From Devosia sp. (GTDB lineage Bacteria > Pseudomonadota > Alphaproteobacteria > Rhizobiales > Devosiaceae): a stretch of 64,000 bases of DNA. The notes beneath the pieces were generated by a model. That model had not been told where the DNA came from. It saw only the letters and a list, made by a program, of their open reading frames with translations, and searched no databases. The translations under genes and the position numbers were made by a program. The stretch spans positions 186,001-250,000 of the forward strand of contig NZ_JAFKHE010000012.1 of NCBI RefSeq assembly GCF_017307495.1, in the 5' to 3' direction. This document shows positions 40,694 through 50,553 of the stretch, piece after piece (position 1 is the first letter of the stretch; each line of letters opens with the position of its first letter).

Positions 40694-42142
40694 ATGCTGT
40701 CCGACGTTTCGAGCTTCGCTTCGCTCGCCCCCGCCTATCCTGAACTCCTGCTCGCCGCGGGGGCCGTCGCGGTGTTGCTGGTCTCCCTGTTCTGGAAGGG
40801 CGTCCGCTCCGGTGTGATCGCGACCGTGGCCATCCTGCTGCTGGTCGCGGTGCTGGCGCTGCTGGTGCTGCAGCCCGCGACCGGCGCGCTGTTCAACCAC
40901 ACGTTCATCGTCGACGGATTTGCCCGCTACATGAAGGCGCTCGTCCTCGGCGGCGCCGCCGCGACCGTGCTGATTTCGCTTTCGGGCAGCAAGGCGCACG
41001 GCATCGACAAGTTCGAATACTCGGTGCTCGTCCTGCTCGCCACGCTGGGCATGATGATCATGGTCTCGGCCAATGACCTGATGAGCCTGTATATCGGCCT
41101 CGAGTTGCAGAGCCTCGCGCTCTACGTCGTCGCCGCCATGAAGCGCGACGACGCGAAGGCCACCGAAGCGGGCATCAAGTATTTCGTCCTTGGCGCGCTG
41201 AGTTCGGGCATGCTGCTGTATGGCGCCTCGCTGGTCTATGGCTTCACCGGCACGACCCAGCTCGACCAGATCGTTGCCGCGATCACGCTCGAGTCGCGCT
41301 CGGTCGGCCTCGTGTTCGGCATGGTGTTCCTGCTTGCCGGCATCGCTTTCAAGATCTCGGCCGTGCCGTTCCATATGTGGACGCCCGACGTCTACGAGGG
41401 GGCGCCGACCCCGGTCACCGCCTTTTTCGCGGCGGCGCCAAAGGTCGCTGCCATGGCGCTCTTCATCCGCGTCACCACGGTCAGCTTCGGCCCCATCACC
41501 AAGGACTGGCAGCAGATCGTGATCTTCCTCTCGATCGCCTCCATGGTGCTGGCCTCCTTCGCCGCCATCGGCCAGAACAACCTGAAGCGTCTGCTGGCCT
41601 ACTCCTCGATCGGCCATGTCGGCTTCGCGCTCGTCGGCCTCTCGGCCGGCACCGCCGTTGGTGTCGAGGGCGTTGCGATCTACATGGCGATCTACGTCGC
41701 CATGACCGTCGGCATCTTTGCCTGCATCCTGGCGCTGAAGACCGAGGACGGCGCGCCCGTCGAGACCATCACCGGCCTCGCGGGCCTCGCCCAGCGCAAG
41801 CCGTTCGTCGCCGCCAGCATCGCCATCCTGATGTTCTCGCTGATCGGCCTGCCGCCACTCGCCGGCTTCTTTGCCAAGTGGCAGGTGTTCCTCGCCGCCG
41901 TGGAGCAGGGGCTGTTCGTCCTCGCCGTCATCGGTGTCCTCGCTTCGGCGGTGAGCGCGTTCTACTACCTGCGCATCATCAAGGTGATGTACTTCGACGA
42001 GCCCGTGGCAAAGTATGCCGCGGTGCCGGGCGAACTGACGGTCGTCATGGCCGGCATTGGCTTCCTGATCGTCACCTACTTCGTTACCGTGGGCGCTCCG
42101 CTGACGGCAGCCGCACAGGCCGCGGCCGGAAGCCTCTTCTAG
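40694..42142 (+). CDS. nuoN: NADH-quinone oxidoreductase subunit N
   Basis: The 482-residue antiporter-like subunit ends the nuo set. Conserved segments are LYIGLELQSLALYVVAAMKR near residue 130, VPFHMWTPDVYEGAPTPVTAF near residue 222 and LLAYSSIGHVGFALVGL near residue 300. A GGAGACGGGC ribosome site precedes its ATG. The TAG stop overlaps the GTG start of birA. Confidence 0.96.
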   Translation: MLSDVSSFASLAPAYPELLLAAGAVAVLLVSLFWKGVRSGVIATVAILLLVAVLALLVLQPATGALFNHTFIVDGFARYMKALVLGGAAATVLISLSGSKAHGIDKFEYSVLVLLATLGMMIMVSANDLMSLYIGLELQSLALYVVAAMKRDDAKATEAGIKYFVLGALSSGMLLYGASLVYGFTGTTQLDQIVAAITLESRSVGLVFGMVFLLAGIAFKISAVPFHMWTPDVYEGAPTPVTAFFAAAPKVAAMALFIRVTTVSFGPITKDWQQIVIFLSIASMVLASFAAIGQNNLKRLLAYSSIGHVGFALVGLSAGTAVGVEGVAIYMAIYVAMTVGIFACILALKTEDGAPVETITGLAGLAQRKPFVAASIAILMFSLIGLPPLAGFFAKWQVFLAAVEQGLFVLAVIGVLASAVSAFYYLRIIKVMYFDEPVAKYAAVPGELTVVMAGIGFLIVTYFVTVGAPLTAAAQAAAGSLF

Positions 42143-42927
42143 TGGCCGACTTCTGGCTTGGGCCGAGGGCCGCCTCGCGTGGCTACCGGCTCCACGGCTT
42201 CGACACGGTCGGCTCCACCATGATCGAGGCGGCGCGGGCCGCCCAGTCCGGCGATGTCGGCGATGTCTGGTTCTGCGCCCTCGCGCAGACCGCCGGCCGG
42301 GGCCGGCGTGGCCGGGCATGGTCCTCGATGCACGGCAATCTCGCCGCCAGCCTGCTCGTCGTGCCGGACAGCGACCCGGCCGTCTCCGCTACGCTCGGTT
42401 TCGTCGCCGGCGTGGCCCTGCACCACGCGCTGACCAGCATCGTGCCGGCCGAGCGCATTGCACTCAAGTGGCCGAACGACGTCCTGGGCGATGGGAGCAA
42501 GCTCTGTGGCATGCTGCTCGAGGCGCAGAAGCTGTCGGACGGCAGGATGGCCGTGGCGATCGGTATCGGGGTCAACGTCGTCGCCACGCCGGACGGGTTG
42601 CCCTATGCAGCCGCATCGCTCAAGGGCATGGGGATCGAAACCGACGCGGCGACGGTGTTCGGCGCGCTCTCGGATGCGTGGGTCGATGCCTACGAGAGCT
42701 GGGATCGGGGCAGGGGCGTCGATGCCGTGCTGGACCAATGGCGTGTCGCGGCTGCCGGCATTGGCGGCGAGATCGCCGTCAGCCAGGATGGCAGCGTCGT
42801 CCGCGGCATTTTCGAAACCATCGATCAGGCAGGGCGATTGATCGTCCGCGCCAGTGACAATTCGCGTATCGCCATCACGGCGGGTGATGTGCATTTCGGC
42901 ACCGCCGCAAGCCACAGGAGTTCATGA
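42142..42927 (+). CDS. birA: Biotin--[acetyl-CoA-carboxylase] ligase
   Basis: The 261-residue enzyme activates biotin with ATP and attaches it to the biotin carboxyl carrier protein. It has the biotinyl-AMP-binding loop GRGRRGRAWSS near residue 53, the KWPNDVLGDGSKLCGMLLE segment near residue 112, and a small C-terminal SH3-like domain. It lacks the N-terminal winged helix of the Escherichia coli bifunctional repressor, so it should not regulate biotin genes. The GTG start at 42142 overlaps the nuoN stop, and the end overlaps the rnj start. Confidence 0.93.
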   Translation: MADFWLGPRAASRGYRLHGFDTVGSTMIEAARAAQSGDVGDVWFCALAQTAGRGRRGRAWSSMHGNLAASLLVVPDSDPAVSATLGFVAGVALHHALTSIVPAERIALKWPNDVLGDGSKLCGMLLEAQKLSDGRMAVAIGIGVNVVATPDGLPYAAASLKGMGIETDAATVFGALSDAWVDAYESWDRGRGVDAVLDQWRVAAAGIGGEIAVSQDGSVVRGIFETIDQAGRLIVRASDNSRIAITAGDVHFGTAASHRSS

Positions 42928-44606
42928 TGGCAAAAAACTCAGTCGACGAACTTGTCTTCGTGCCGCTCGGCGGCGTCGGTGAGATCGGCATGAACATGGG
43001 CGCGTACGGCTTCGGCCCGCCGCGCAACCGGAAGTGGATCGTCGTGGACTGCGGCGTGACCTTTGCAGGGCCGCAGGAACCCGGCGTCGAGCTGATCCTG
43101 CCGGATCCTGCCTTCCTCGAGGAGAACGCCGACGATGTGCTGGTGCTGATCCTCACTCACAGCCACGAAGACCACTACGGTGCCGTGCTCGACCTCTGGC
43201 CGGCCTTCGACCGGCCCGTCTATGCCACCGCTTTCACCGCGGCCATGCTCAGCGCCAAGCAGGAATCCGAGGGCATCGTGGAGGATGTCGAGGTCAGGCC
43301 CATGCAGGTGGGCAAGCCCTTCACGGTTGGTCCCTTCACCATCGAGGCGATCAACGTCGCGCACTCGATCCCCGAGAGCTGCGCGCTCCTGATCGCGACT
43401 CCGGCCGGACGGGTAGTCCACACCGGCGACTGGAAGCTCGATCCGCACCCGGTCGGCAACGCCCCGACCGACCTCGCCCGCTTCGGCGCGATCGGCGCGG
43501 ACCGCTCCAGCCGTCTGGCCCTGGTCTGCGACTCGACCAATGCCACCAAGGACGGCACCAGTCCGTCCGAGGATCAGGTCGCCTCGACCCTCGAGGCCCT
43601 CATCGCGGAATCTCCGCACCGCGTCGCGGTGACGACTTTCGCCTCCAATGTCGGCCGGGTCATCTCCGTCGCCCGCGCGGCGCAGAAGGCCGGCCGCAAG
43701 GTGGTGATGTCGGGCCGGGCACTGCATCGTATCTCGGGCATCGCCCGGGAACTGGGCATGCTCGAGGGCATCGAACCGTTCCTCGATCAGACCGAGTACA
43801 AGACCCTGGCGCGCAAGGATGTGGTGCTGCTGTGCACCGGCAGCCAGGGCGAGGCGCGTGCGGCGATCGCCCGCATCGCCCGCGAGGAGCATCCAGAGAT
43901 AGCGCTGAATGCCGGCGACCGGGTGATCTTCTCGTCCTGGGCCATCCCGGGGAACGAGCGTGAAGTGATCGACATCCAGAACCTGCTGATCGATCGCGGC
44001 ATCGACGTCATCACCCGCGACCACGGCCTCGTCCACACCACCGGCCACCCGCGGCGCGAGGAGTTGAAGCAACTCTACGACCTGCTGAAGCCCGACATAC
44101 TGGTGCCCGTGCACGGCGAGGCTGTCCACCTCGAGGCGCACGCACTGCTCGGCCGCCAGCACGGCATCGAGACGGTCGTCCATGCCCGCAACGGCGATAT
44201 GGTTCGCCTCTTCCCTGAAACCACGCATTTCCCCGGCGAAGTGCGCGTGGGCGAGCTGTATCTCGATGGCAACGTGCTCTGCACGCCGGAGGAGAGCGGC
44301 GTGAAGGGCCGGCGGCGCCTGAGCTTCGGTGGCCACATCGTCGTCAGCCTGTGCGTGAACTCGAGCGGCCAGGTGCTGGCCGGTCCCGACCTGGTCATCG
44401 AGGGGCTTCCGGACGTCGAGGATGACGACGAGTCGCTGCCGCATCTCGTGCGTCGCGCCGTCACCGGCACGCTGAAATCCATTCCCCCCAAGCGCCGCAA
44501 CGACCCGGAGCTCGTGCAGACCGCGCTGCAGCGCGCCGTGCGCAGCGAGGTGACGTCCTATTGGGGCCGCAAACCCAACGTAACCATCTTCGTCCATCGT
44601 ATCTGA
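42927..44606 (+). CDS. rnj: Ribonuclease J
   Basis: RNase J is a metallo-beta-lactamase/beta-CASP nuclease with endonuclease and 5' exonuclease activity, used in RNA decay and rRNA maturation. The 559-residue product starts AKNSVDELVFVPLGGVGEIG and has the zinc motif THSHEDHYGA near residue 73, VHTGDWKLD near residue 166, and the beta-CASP region with SGRALHRISGIAREL. The C-terminal domain follows. The ATG at 42927 is better spaced from the AGGAG at 42916 than the ATG at 42924. Linkage nuoN-birA-rnj is usual in Hyphomicrobiales. Confidence 0.93.
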   Translation: MAKNSVDELVFVPLGGVGEIGMNMGAYGFGPPRNRKWIVVDCGVTFAGPQEPGVELILPDPAFLEENADDVLVLILTHSHEDHYGAVLDLWPAFDRPVYATAFTAAMLSAKQESEGIVEDVEVRPMQVGKPFTVGPFTIEAINVAHSIPESCALLIATPAGRVVHTGDWKLDPHPVGNAPTDLARFGAIGADRSSRLALVCDSTNATKDGTSPSEDQVASTLEALIAESPHRVAVTTFASNVGRVISVARAAQKAGRKVVMSGRALHRISGIARELGMLEGIEPFLDQTEYKTLARKDVVLLCTGSQGEARAAIARIAREEHPEIALNAGDRVIFSSWAIPGNEREVIDIQNLLIDRGIDVITRDHGLVHTTGHPRREELKQLYDLLKPDILVPVHGEAVHLEAHALLGRQHGIETVVHARNGDMVRLFPETTHFPGEVRVGELYLDGNVLCTPEESGVKGRRRLSFGGHIVVSLCVNSSGQVLAGPDLVIEGLPDVEDDDESLPHLVRRAVTGTLKSIPPKRRNDPELVQTALQRAVRSEVTSYWGRKPNVTIFVHRI

Positions 44607-44615
44607 GCCTGGGCC

Positions 44616-44861
44616 ATGCAAGTCACCACCTACATCGCCATCTATTTCGTCGTCTGGTGGCTGTGCCTCTTCCTGGTGCTGCCCTTCAAGGTGCGTAACC
44701 AGGTCGACGACGGGCAATGGACGCATGGCACCGAGCGGGGCGCCCCGGCTGTCTTCCGCATCTGGCCCAAGCTGCTGGTCACGACGCTGTTGGCCGGTGT
44801 CGTCACCGGCCTGCTGCTCTGGGGCCTCAGCGCCCAGTGGCTGCAGGAGTACTGGCGCTAA
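44616..44861 (+). CDS. DUF1467 family small membrane protein
   Basis: The 81-residue protein has two transmembrane helices (about residues 5-23 and 52-72). Between them is the conserved loop LPFKVRNQVDDGQWTHGTERGAP, matching the DUF1467 family. The function is unknown. It follows rnj by nine bases and is usually found between rnj and proS in this order of bacteria, so it likely belongs to the same transcript. Confidence 0.88.
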   Translation: MQVTTYIAIYFVVWWLCLFLVLPFKVRNQVDDGQWTHGTERGAPAVFRIWPKLLVTTLLAGVVTGLLLWGLSAQWLQEYWR

Positions 44862-45065
44862 AGGCGGCCTGACCCGAGCATCGTCGCCCGAGTCCCGCCC
44901 GGCGTGAGGGCAGGGTGCAACCGTCCGCGCCCGACTGTTCGACAGGAGTGCGCTGCCGTCGCCGACCGCCGGAGCGCCCCGCGGATCGATGCTCCTGCAT
45001 GGGCTGATCCTGCGCGAACCAACACAGTGCAGAATACCGTGTCACCTGTTCGTCATCCGCAAATG

Positions 45066-45090
45066 AAAAAAGCAGGGCCTAGGCCCTGCT
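45066..45090 (-). terminator. Rho-independent terminator, minus strand
   Basis: AGCAGGGCCT directly followed by its complement AGGCCCTGCT forms a perfect 20-bp palindrome (45071-45090). On the minus strand it ends in TTTTTT. On the plus strand no comparable T run follows, so the direction is minus. No minus-strand protein gene lies upstream of it. Confidence 0.8.
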
Positions 45091-45204
45091 TGATGAGTTT
45101 CTCGACAATACGCTGGTCTTAGGCACACGGTTAGGTGGCGGCCAACGCTCCTCCCTTGACGTTGTCGACGTCCGGCAACTTGTTGGTTGCCTGTGTTCTT
45201 ATGG
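45066..45204 (-). ncRNA. Candidate small RNA transcribed opposite to proS
   Basis: On the minus strand TTGGCA (45239-45234), 17 bp and TAGGGT (45216-45211) form a modest promoter. A predicted transcript of about 140 nt would end at the strong terminator at 45066-45090. An internal hairpin GACGT-N5-ACGTC and other short stems are visible. No known RNA family was recognised. The evidence is only promoter-like and terminator-like sequence in an otherwise empty gap. Confidence 0.3.
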
Positions 45205-45416
45205 CGAGGGACCCTAACAACTGAATCCGGGACTGCCAAGCGGATTCTGCATGGCAGCCATGGCATTTCGACATGATGCGTTGCGGCATTTCACGCTGCC
45301 CAAAATGGTCGCACGGACAGGCGCTTGCCCAAGTTTCGCGCGTTTTTGCGGGCTCCACTTTTGCCGCTGATGCGGTATAGGGATGCCAGTCGAATCCCGG
45401 GCCAAAAGGGACCAAC

Positions 45417-46766
45417 ATGCGCTTGAGCCGTTACTTCCTCCCCCTCCTCAAGGAGACGCCGAAGGAAGCCGAAATCGTCTCGCACCAGCTGATGCTGCGC
45501 GCCGGCATGATCAAGCAGCAGGCGGCTGGCAGCTATTCCTGGTTGCCGCTCGGCTTCAAGGTGCTCAACAAGATCGTCCGCATCATCGAGGAAGAGCAGA
45601 ACCGCTCCGGCGCCATCCAGCTGCTGATGCCGACCATCCAGTCGGCGGATCTGTGGAAGGAATCCGGCCGCTACGATGCGTACGGCAAGGAAATGCTGCG
45701 CATCGAGGACCGGCACGAGCGCGATATGCTGTTCGGTCCGACCAACGAGGAGATGATCACCGACATCTTCCGGACCTACGTGAAGTCGTACAAGGACCTG
45801 CCGCTGAACCTCTACCATATCCAGTGGAAGTTCCGGGACGAGGTACGCCCGCGCTTCGGTACCATGCGCTCGCGCGAGTTCCTGATGAAGGACGCCTACT
45901 CGTTCGACCTCGATGAGGCGGGCGCAACGCAGGCCTTCTACCGCATGTTCGTCGCCTACCTGCGGACCTTCCATCGCATGGGCCTTGTCGGCGTCCCGAT
46001 GCGCGCCGATACCGGCCCGATCGGCGGCGACATGAGCTACGAGTTCCACGTGCTCGCCGATACCGGCGAGAGCGCCGTGTTCCTCGACAAGCGCCTCGTC
46101 GACAAGCCGATTCCGGCCATCGACACCGATTTCCGGGCCGACCTGACGCCGATCTTCAAGGACTGGACGTCGCTGTTTGCCGCGACCGACGAGATGACCG
46201 ACGAGGCAACTTACAAGGCAGCCGTCGAGCCCGAGCATCAGCTTGCGGCGCGCGGCATCGAGGTCGGCCACATCTTCTACTTCGGCACCAAGTACTCCAA
46301 GCCCATGAAGGCTACGGTCACCAACCAGGAGGGGCAGGCGGTCGAGGTGCACATGGGCAGCTACGGCATCGGCCCGACCCGTCTCGTGCCGGCCATCATC
46401 GAGGCTTCGCATGACGATGCCGGCATCATCTGGCCGGTCAGCGTCGCGCCGTTCGAGGCGGTCGTCATCAACCTCAAGGTTGGCGATGCCGACAGCGATG
46501 CGGCCGCCGGTCGTCTCTACGACGATCTCGTGCTGGAAGGCATCGACGCCGCCTACGATGATCGCGACCAGCCGGCAGGCGCCAAGTTCGCCGCTGCCGA
46601 CCTGATCGGCATTCCGTACCAGCTGATCGTCGGGCCGCGCGGCCTGAAGGACGGCACGGTCGAGATCAAGCATCGCAAGTCCGGTGAGCGCGAGACGCTG
46701 TCCATCGAGGCGGCGGTCGGGCGGCTCAAGGGCCTGATCGTGCCGCAGCGGCGAGACAGCGTTTGA
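45417..46766 (+). CDS. proS: Prolyl-tRNA synthetase
   Basis: This class II synthetase charges tRNA-Pro. The 449-residue product is the short alphaproteobacterial form, which lacks the editing insertion found in the 570-residue Escherichia coli enzyme. Class II motifs are visible: motif 1 around [20 protein letters not shown], motif 2 in [30 protein letters not shown], and motif 3 near [17 protein letters not shown], followed by the anticodon-binding domain. The ATG at 45417 follows AAAAGGGA. The TGA overlaps the TTG start of the first LolC/E gene. Confidence 0.96.
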   Translation: MRLSRYFLPLLKETPKEAEIVSHQLMLRAGMIKQQAAGSYSWLPLGFKVLNKIVRIIEEEQNRSGAIQLLMPTIQSADLWKESGRYDAYGKEMLRIEDRHERDMLFGPTNEEMITDIFRTYVKSYKDLPLNLYHIQWKFRDEVRPRFGTMRSREFLMKDAYSFDLDEAGATQAFYRMFVAYLRTFHRMGLVGVPMRADTGPIGGDMSYEFHVLADTGESAVFLDKRLVDKPIPAIDTDFRADLTPIFKDWTSLFAATDEMTDEATYKAAVEPEHQLAARGIEVGHIFYFGTKYSKPMKATVTNQEGQAVEVHMGSYGIGPTRLVPAIIEASHDDAGIIWPVSVAPFEAVVINLKVGDADSDAAAGRLYDDLVLEGIDAAYDDRDQPAGAKFAAADLIGIPYQLIVGPRGLKDGTVEIKHRKSGERETLSIEAAVGRLKGLIVPQRRDSV

Positions 46767-48127
46767 CCGAGGCCGCGCCCATTGCCACGAGGGCTCCGGG
46801 GCCGTTCTCGCGCTTCGAGTTCCTCGTCGCCGGGCGCTACCTGAGGGCCCGGCGCCGCGAGCGGTTCGTTTCGGTGATCACCGGCCTGACGCTCGTCGGC
46901 GTGGTCCTCGGCGTTGCCACTCTGATCGTCGTCATGTCGGTGATGAACGGCTTCCGCACCGAGCTGTTGGGCAAGATCCTCGGCCTCAACGGCCACTTCG
47001 TGGTGCAGACGATGGAGGGCAGCGGCCTTGCCGACTACCCCGATGTTGTCACCCGCCTCGAGGGCGTCGACGGGGTCCGCTATGCGATCCCCTATGTCGA
47101 GGGGCAGGCGCTCGCCTCCGGTTCCGCCAGTGCCACCGGCGTCGTCGTCCGCGGCATCGACGAGGCCTCGCTCAAGAAGCTGGAATCGCTGCGTGATGCG
47201 GCGGTGCTCGGCGGTTGGGATCAATGGAACTCGGGGCAGGGCGTCGCGATCGGGCAGCGCCTGGCCGAGCGGCTGGGCGTGACCATCGGCGACGAGATCA
47301 CAATCATCAATCCCAACGGGACCCTGACGCCGTTCGGCCGCACGCCCGCCGAGCGCACCCTGCCGGTCAATGTCATCTTCAACCTCGGCATGCCGGAGTA
47401 CGACAGCTTCTACGTCTACCTGCCCATGCAGGAGGCGCAGGTCTACTTCAAGCTGTACGAGGACCGCCTGAAGCCGGGCGTGGCGATGCCGGGCGTCATG
47501 GCCACCGATGCGGAGATCGATGCCGCCTACGAGCGCGGCTACCAGGCGACCGGCGTCGAGGTGTTCGTCGACGACCCCGACAATATCCTCGGCATGAAAG
47601 AGAAGCTCCAGGCGGCCCTCGACCGACCCTTTGCGATCGCCGACTGGCAGCAGCGCAACGCCACCTTCTTTTCGGCCCTGCAGGTCGAGCGGGTGGTGAT
47701 GTTCGTCATCCTGTCGCTGATCATCCTCGTTGCCGCCTTCAACATCATCGCCAGCCTCGTCATGCTGGTGAAGGACAAGGGCCCGGACATCGCGATCCTG
47801 CGCACCATGGGCGCCACGCGCGCCTCGATCCTGCGCATCTTCTCGATGACCGGCTTCGCCATCGGCCTCGTCGGCACGTTCCTCGGGCTGGTGCTCGGCC
47901 TGGTGTTCGCCATCAACGTCGAGCCGATCCGCGCTACTGTGTCGGGCCTGCTCAACATCCCGATCTTCCCGCCAGAGCTGTTCCTGATGGCCGGCCTGCC
48001 GTCGCGGATCGACCCCACCGAGGTGGTTCTCGTCGTGCTGCTCTCGCTCGGGCTCACCTTCCTCGCCTCGCTCTATCCGGCCTGGCGCGCGGCGCGGCTC
48101 GATCCGATCGAGGGCCTGCACCAGTGA
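46763..48127 (+). CDS. lolC: Lipoprotein-releasing ABC transporter permease (first LolC/E)
   Basis: The 454-residue permease is part of the LolCDE machine that lifts mature lipoproteins from the inner membrane to LolA. It has four transmembrane helices, one near residues 35-60 and three in the C-terminal third, around a large periplasmic domain. The LolC/E signature [25 protein letters not shown] marks the FtsX-like coupling region that contacts the ATPase. It starts with TTG, overlapping proS by four bases. A close paralogue follows immediately, overlapping by four bases. The symbol is by position; LolC and LolE cannot be distinguished by eye. Confidence 0.88.
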   Translation: MTEAAPIATRAPGPFSRFEFLVAGRYLRARRRERFVSVITGLTLVGVVLGVATLIVVMSVMNGFRTELLGKILGLNGHFVVQTMEGSGLADYPDVVTRLEGVDGVRYAIPYVEGQALASGSASATGVVVRGIDEASLKKLESLRDAAVLGGWDQWNSGQGVAIGQRLAERLGVTIGDEITIINPNGTLTPFGRTPAERTLPVNVIFNLGMPEYDSFYVYLPMQEAQVYFKLYEDRLKPGVAMPGVMATDAEIDAAYERGYQATGVEVFVDDPDNILGMKEKLQAALDRPFAIADWQQRNATFFSALQVERVVMFVILSLIILVAAFNIIASLVMLVKDKGPDIAILRTMGATRASILRIFSMTGFAIGLVGTFLGLVLGLVFAINVEPIRATVSGLLNIPIFPPELFLMAGLPSRIDPTEVVLVVLLSLGLTFLASLYPAWRAARLDPIEGLHQ

Positions 48128-49485
48128 GCACGACCCAGCCCGCCGCCGATCCCGGCCCGTTCTCGCGCTTCGAGTTCCTCGTCGCCTGGCGCTACCTGCG
48201 CGCCCGCCGCCGCGATCGCTTCGTATCGGTGATCGCCGGCCTGACGCTGACCGGCATCGCGCTCGGGGTGGCGGCGCTGATCGTCGTCACCTCAGTGATG
48301 AACGGCTTCAACTCCGAGATCGTCTCCAAGCTCCTCGGTCTCAACGGCCACTTCTCGGCCTACCCGATCGAGGCGCGCTTCACCGACTACGAGCAGTCCG
48401 CCAGCGAGATCCAGGGTGTCGACGGGGTCATCGCCGCGATCCCGTACGTCGAGGGCCAGGCCCTTGCCTCCGGTGCCAAGGCCGACGCCACCGGCGTCAT
48501 CGTGCGCGGCATGTCGCTGGCCTCGGTCGAAAAGCTGAAGCTGCTGCACGACGGCGCCATCCTCGGCCACTGGGACGGCTGGGACGAGGGCAACGGCGTC
48601 GCCATCGGCAGGCGCCTGGCCGAAAAGCTCAAGGTCAACATCGGCGACCCGGTCACCCTGCTGAGCCCGGATCCGGGCAATCTCGGGGCCGGCAACCGCC
48701 CGCGCACGCGCTCCTTTCCGGTGCAGATCATCTTCGACCTCGGCATGACCGAGTTCGACAGCTTCTACCTCTACCTGCCCATGCAGCCGGCGCAGGATTA
48801 CCTCGACATGTTCGATCGGGTGCTCAAGCCCGGCGCCTCGGTCCCGGCGGTCGATGCTCCCGAGCAGGAGCGCGAGGCGGCTTACGACCGCATCTATCGC
48901 GCCACGGCCGTGGAGGTGTTCATCACCGATCCGAACGCCCTCGACCAGATGCGGCTGAGGATCGGCCAGCAGATCGAACGCCCGCTCATCCTCTCGGACT
49001 GGCGCCAGCAGCACCAGAATTTCTTCGACGCGCTGCAGACCCAGGGCTCGGTGATGTTCGTCATCCTGTCGATGATCGTCGTCGTCGCCGCCTTCAACAT
49101 CATCTCCAGCCTCATCATGCTGGTGAAGGACAAGGGCACGGACATCGCGGTGCTGCGCACCATGGGGGCGACGCGCGGCTCGATCATGCGCATATTCGGC
49201 ATTGCCGGCGTCGCCATCGGGGTCGGCGGCACGCTGCTCGGCCTCGCCCTGGGGCTCGTCATCGCCGCCAATGCCGAGCCGATCCGCGCGTTCCTGTCGG
49301 GCCTGCTCGGCGTCACCATCTTCCCGCCCGAGGTATTCTTCCTCTCCTCGCTCCCCAGCCGGACCAACCCGTCCGAGGTGGCGGCCATCGTCGCCGTCGC
49401 CATGGGGCTCAGCTTCCTCGCGACGCTCTACCCCGCCTGGCGCGCCGCCCAATACGATCCCGTCGAGGCCCTGCGCTATGAGTGA
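48124..49485 (+). CDS. lolE: Lipoprotein-releasing ABC transporter permease (second LolC/E)
   Basis: The 453-residue permease is a tandem paralogue of the preceding gene. It shares the N-terminal stretch [26 protein letters not shown] and the C-terminal [25 protein letters not shown]. Four transmembrane helices and a periplasmic domain are visible. It starts with GTG, overlapping the upstream stop (GTGA), and its TGA overlaps the lolD ATG. Many alphaproteobacteria have a single LolC/E-like permease that is assumed to homodimerise; here the pair could form a heterodimer. Confidence 0.88.
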   Translation: MSTTQPAADPGPFSRFEFLVAWRYLRARRRDRFVSVIAGLTLTGIALGVAALIVVTSVMNGFNSEIVSKLLGLNGHFSAYPIEARFTDYEQSASEIQGVDGVIAAIPYVEGQALASGAKADATGVIVRGMSLASVEKLKLLHDGAILGHWDGWDEGNGVAIGRRLAEKLKVNIGDPVTLLSPDPGNLGAGNRPRTRSFPVQIIFDLGMTEFDSFYLYLPMQPAQDYLDMFDRVLKPGASVPAVDAPEQEREAAYDRIYRATAVEVFITDPNALDQMRLRIGQQIERPLILSDWRQQHQNFFDALQTQGSVMFVILSMIVVVAAFNIISSLIMLVKDKGTDIAVLRTMGATRGSIMRIFGIAGVAIGVGGTLLGLALGLVIAANAEPIRAFLSGLLGVTIFPPEVFFLSSLPSRTNPSEVAAIVAVAMGLSFLATLYPAWRAAQYDPVEALRYE

Positions 49486-50164
49486 CGTCCACCTCCAGCT
49501 CTCGAAGGTGCATCGCCACTTCGGCGAGGGCGAAACGCTGGTCCGCGTGCTCGAGGCTGCGAACCTCACCGTCCGCGGCGGGGAGCTCGTCGCCATCGTC
49601 GCGCCCTCCGGCGCCGGCAAGTCGACGCTGCTGCATATCTCGGGCCTGCTGGAACGGCCGCAGGCCGGCGAAGTGACCATTACCGGCGTTGCCACCAGCA
49701 AGCTGAGCGAGCGCGGCCGCACCCTGCTGCGCCGCAACACCATCGGCTACGTCTATCAGTTCCATCACCTGTTGCCCGAGTTCTCGGCGCTCGAGAACGT
49801 CACCATGCCGCAGCTCATCGCCGGCCGCGACCAGGCGGCGGCGAACCGGCGATCGATGCAGCTGCTGGAGATCCTCGGCGTCGCGCCCCGGGCCCAGCAC
49901 CGGCCGGCCGAACTTTCGGGCGGCGAGCAGCAGCGCGTCGCCATCGCCCGCGCAGCGGCCAACAATCCCCGCATCATCCTTGCCGACGAACCCACGGGCA
50001 ATCTCGATCCGGCCACCAGCGAAGTGGTGTTCGAGGCCCTGGCCGGTCTGATCCGCGAGGAAGGGGTCGCGGCCCTCATCGCCACCCACAATTTCGATCT
50101 CGCCCGGCGCGCCAACCGCATCGTCACGCTGCGGAACGGGCTGATCGAGGACACGACCCTCTAG
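49478..50164 (+). CDS. lolD: Lipoprotein-releasing ABC transporter ATP-binding protein
   Basis: LolD is the ATPase of the lipoprotein release system. The 228-residue product has Walker [10 protein letters not shown] near residue 42, the Q-loop in [19 protein letters not shown], the ABC signature [14 protein letters not shown] near residue 145, Walker [12 protein letters not shown] and the H-loop in [14 protein letters not shown] is the LolD/MacB-class variant. It overlaps the second permease gene by eight bases. Its TAG stop shares CTAG with the convergent hypothetical gene. Confidence 0.95.
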   Translation: MSDVHLQLSKVHRHFGEGETLVRVLEAANLTVRGGELVAIVAPSGAGKSTLLHISGLLERPQAGEVTITGVATSKLSERGRTLLRRNTIGYVYQFHHLLPEFSALENVTMPQLIAGRDQAAANRRSMQLLEILGVAPRAQHRPAELSGGEQQRVAIARAAANNPRIILADEPTGNLDPATSEVVFEALAGLIREEGVAALIATHNFDLARRANRIVTLRNGLIEDTTL

Positions 50165-50514
50165 TTCGCGTCCACATCCGTCTCAATCGCCCGCCGCAAC
50201 CGCTCCCGCTCCACCAGCGTGTTCACGCGGCTCCGCAGCGCCTTGATCTGCCGTTCCTGCCGTTCGGTCGTCGCCTTCAACTGCCGGATCCTTGCCTCGG
50301 CCGCATCGGCGTGGTTGACGTCCCACTCGCGCACGCGTCGGACCACCACCTTGGTCGGGGCCTGCTCGGCGAGGATCGCGTCCCAGGTCAGCCCCGAAGC
50401 CTCCACCAGCCGCTGCGCTGCCAGCGCGGCGGAGGCGCTCTCTCCTGGTTGGTCGGAGCCGAGCAGCTTCAGGATTCGGATGAGCTTGGCGCGGTCGCGC
50501 TTGGTGAGCGGCAT
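50161..50514 (-). CDS. Hypothetical protein with DUF2786-like N-terminus and coiled coil
   Basis: The product is about 117 residues. The N-terminal half ([20 protein letters not shown], then [19 protein letters not shown]) resembles the helical DUF2786-type segment found in several alphaproteobacterial proteins of unknown function. The C-terminal half is a charged probable coiled coil ([19 protein letters not shown]). The start is uncertain: ATG at 50514 has no clear ribosome site, while GTG at 50550 would add 12 residues. It is convergent with lolD. The function is unknown. Confidence 0.6.
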   Translation of the reverse strand: MPLTKRDRAKLIRILKLLGSDQPGESASAALAAQRLVEASGLTWDAILAEQAPTKVVVRRVREWDVNHADAAEARIRQLKATTERQERQIKALRSRVNTLVERERLRRAIETDVDAN

Positions 50515-50553
50515 ATGCAAGCGGTAGCCGTCCGGTAGCGCGAAATCCACCCC

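Larger units (their letters stand above)
44862..45416. other. 555-bp intergenic region between DUF1467 gene and proS
   Basis: No convincing protein gene is present: the minus-strand frames of 74-95 codons lack ribosome sites and recognisable domains. The region holds a perfect 20-bp palindrome with an A6 tract, which reads as a minus-strand terminator, and a possible minus-strand promoter about 140 bp away, so a small RNA may be encoded. The last 150 bp should contain the proS promoter, but no clear elements stand out. Confidence 0.5.

Noticed and set aside
45131..45418. 95-codon minus-strand frame upstream of proS
   Set aside because: There is no ribosome site, no domain, and it would overlap the proS leader. 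The nearby terminator suits a non-coding transcript better.
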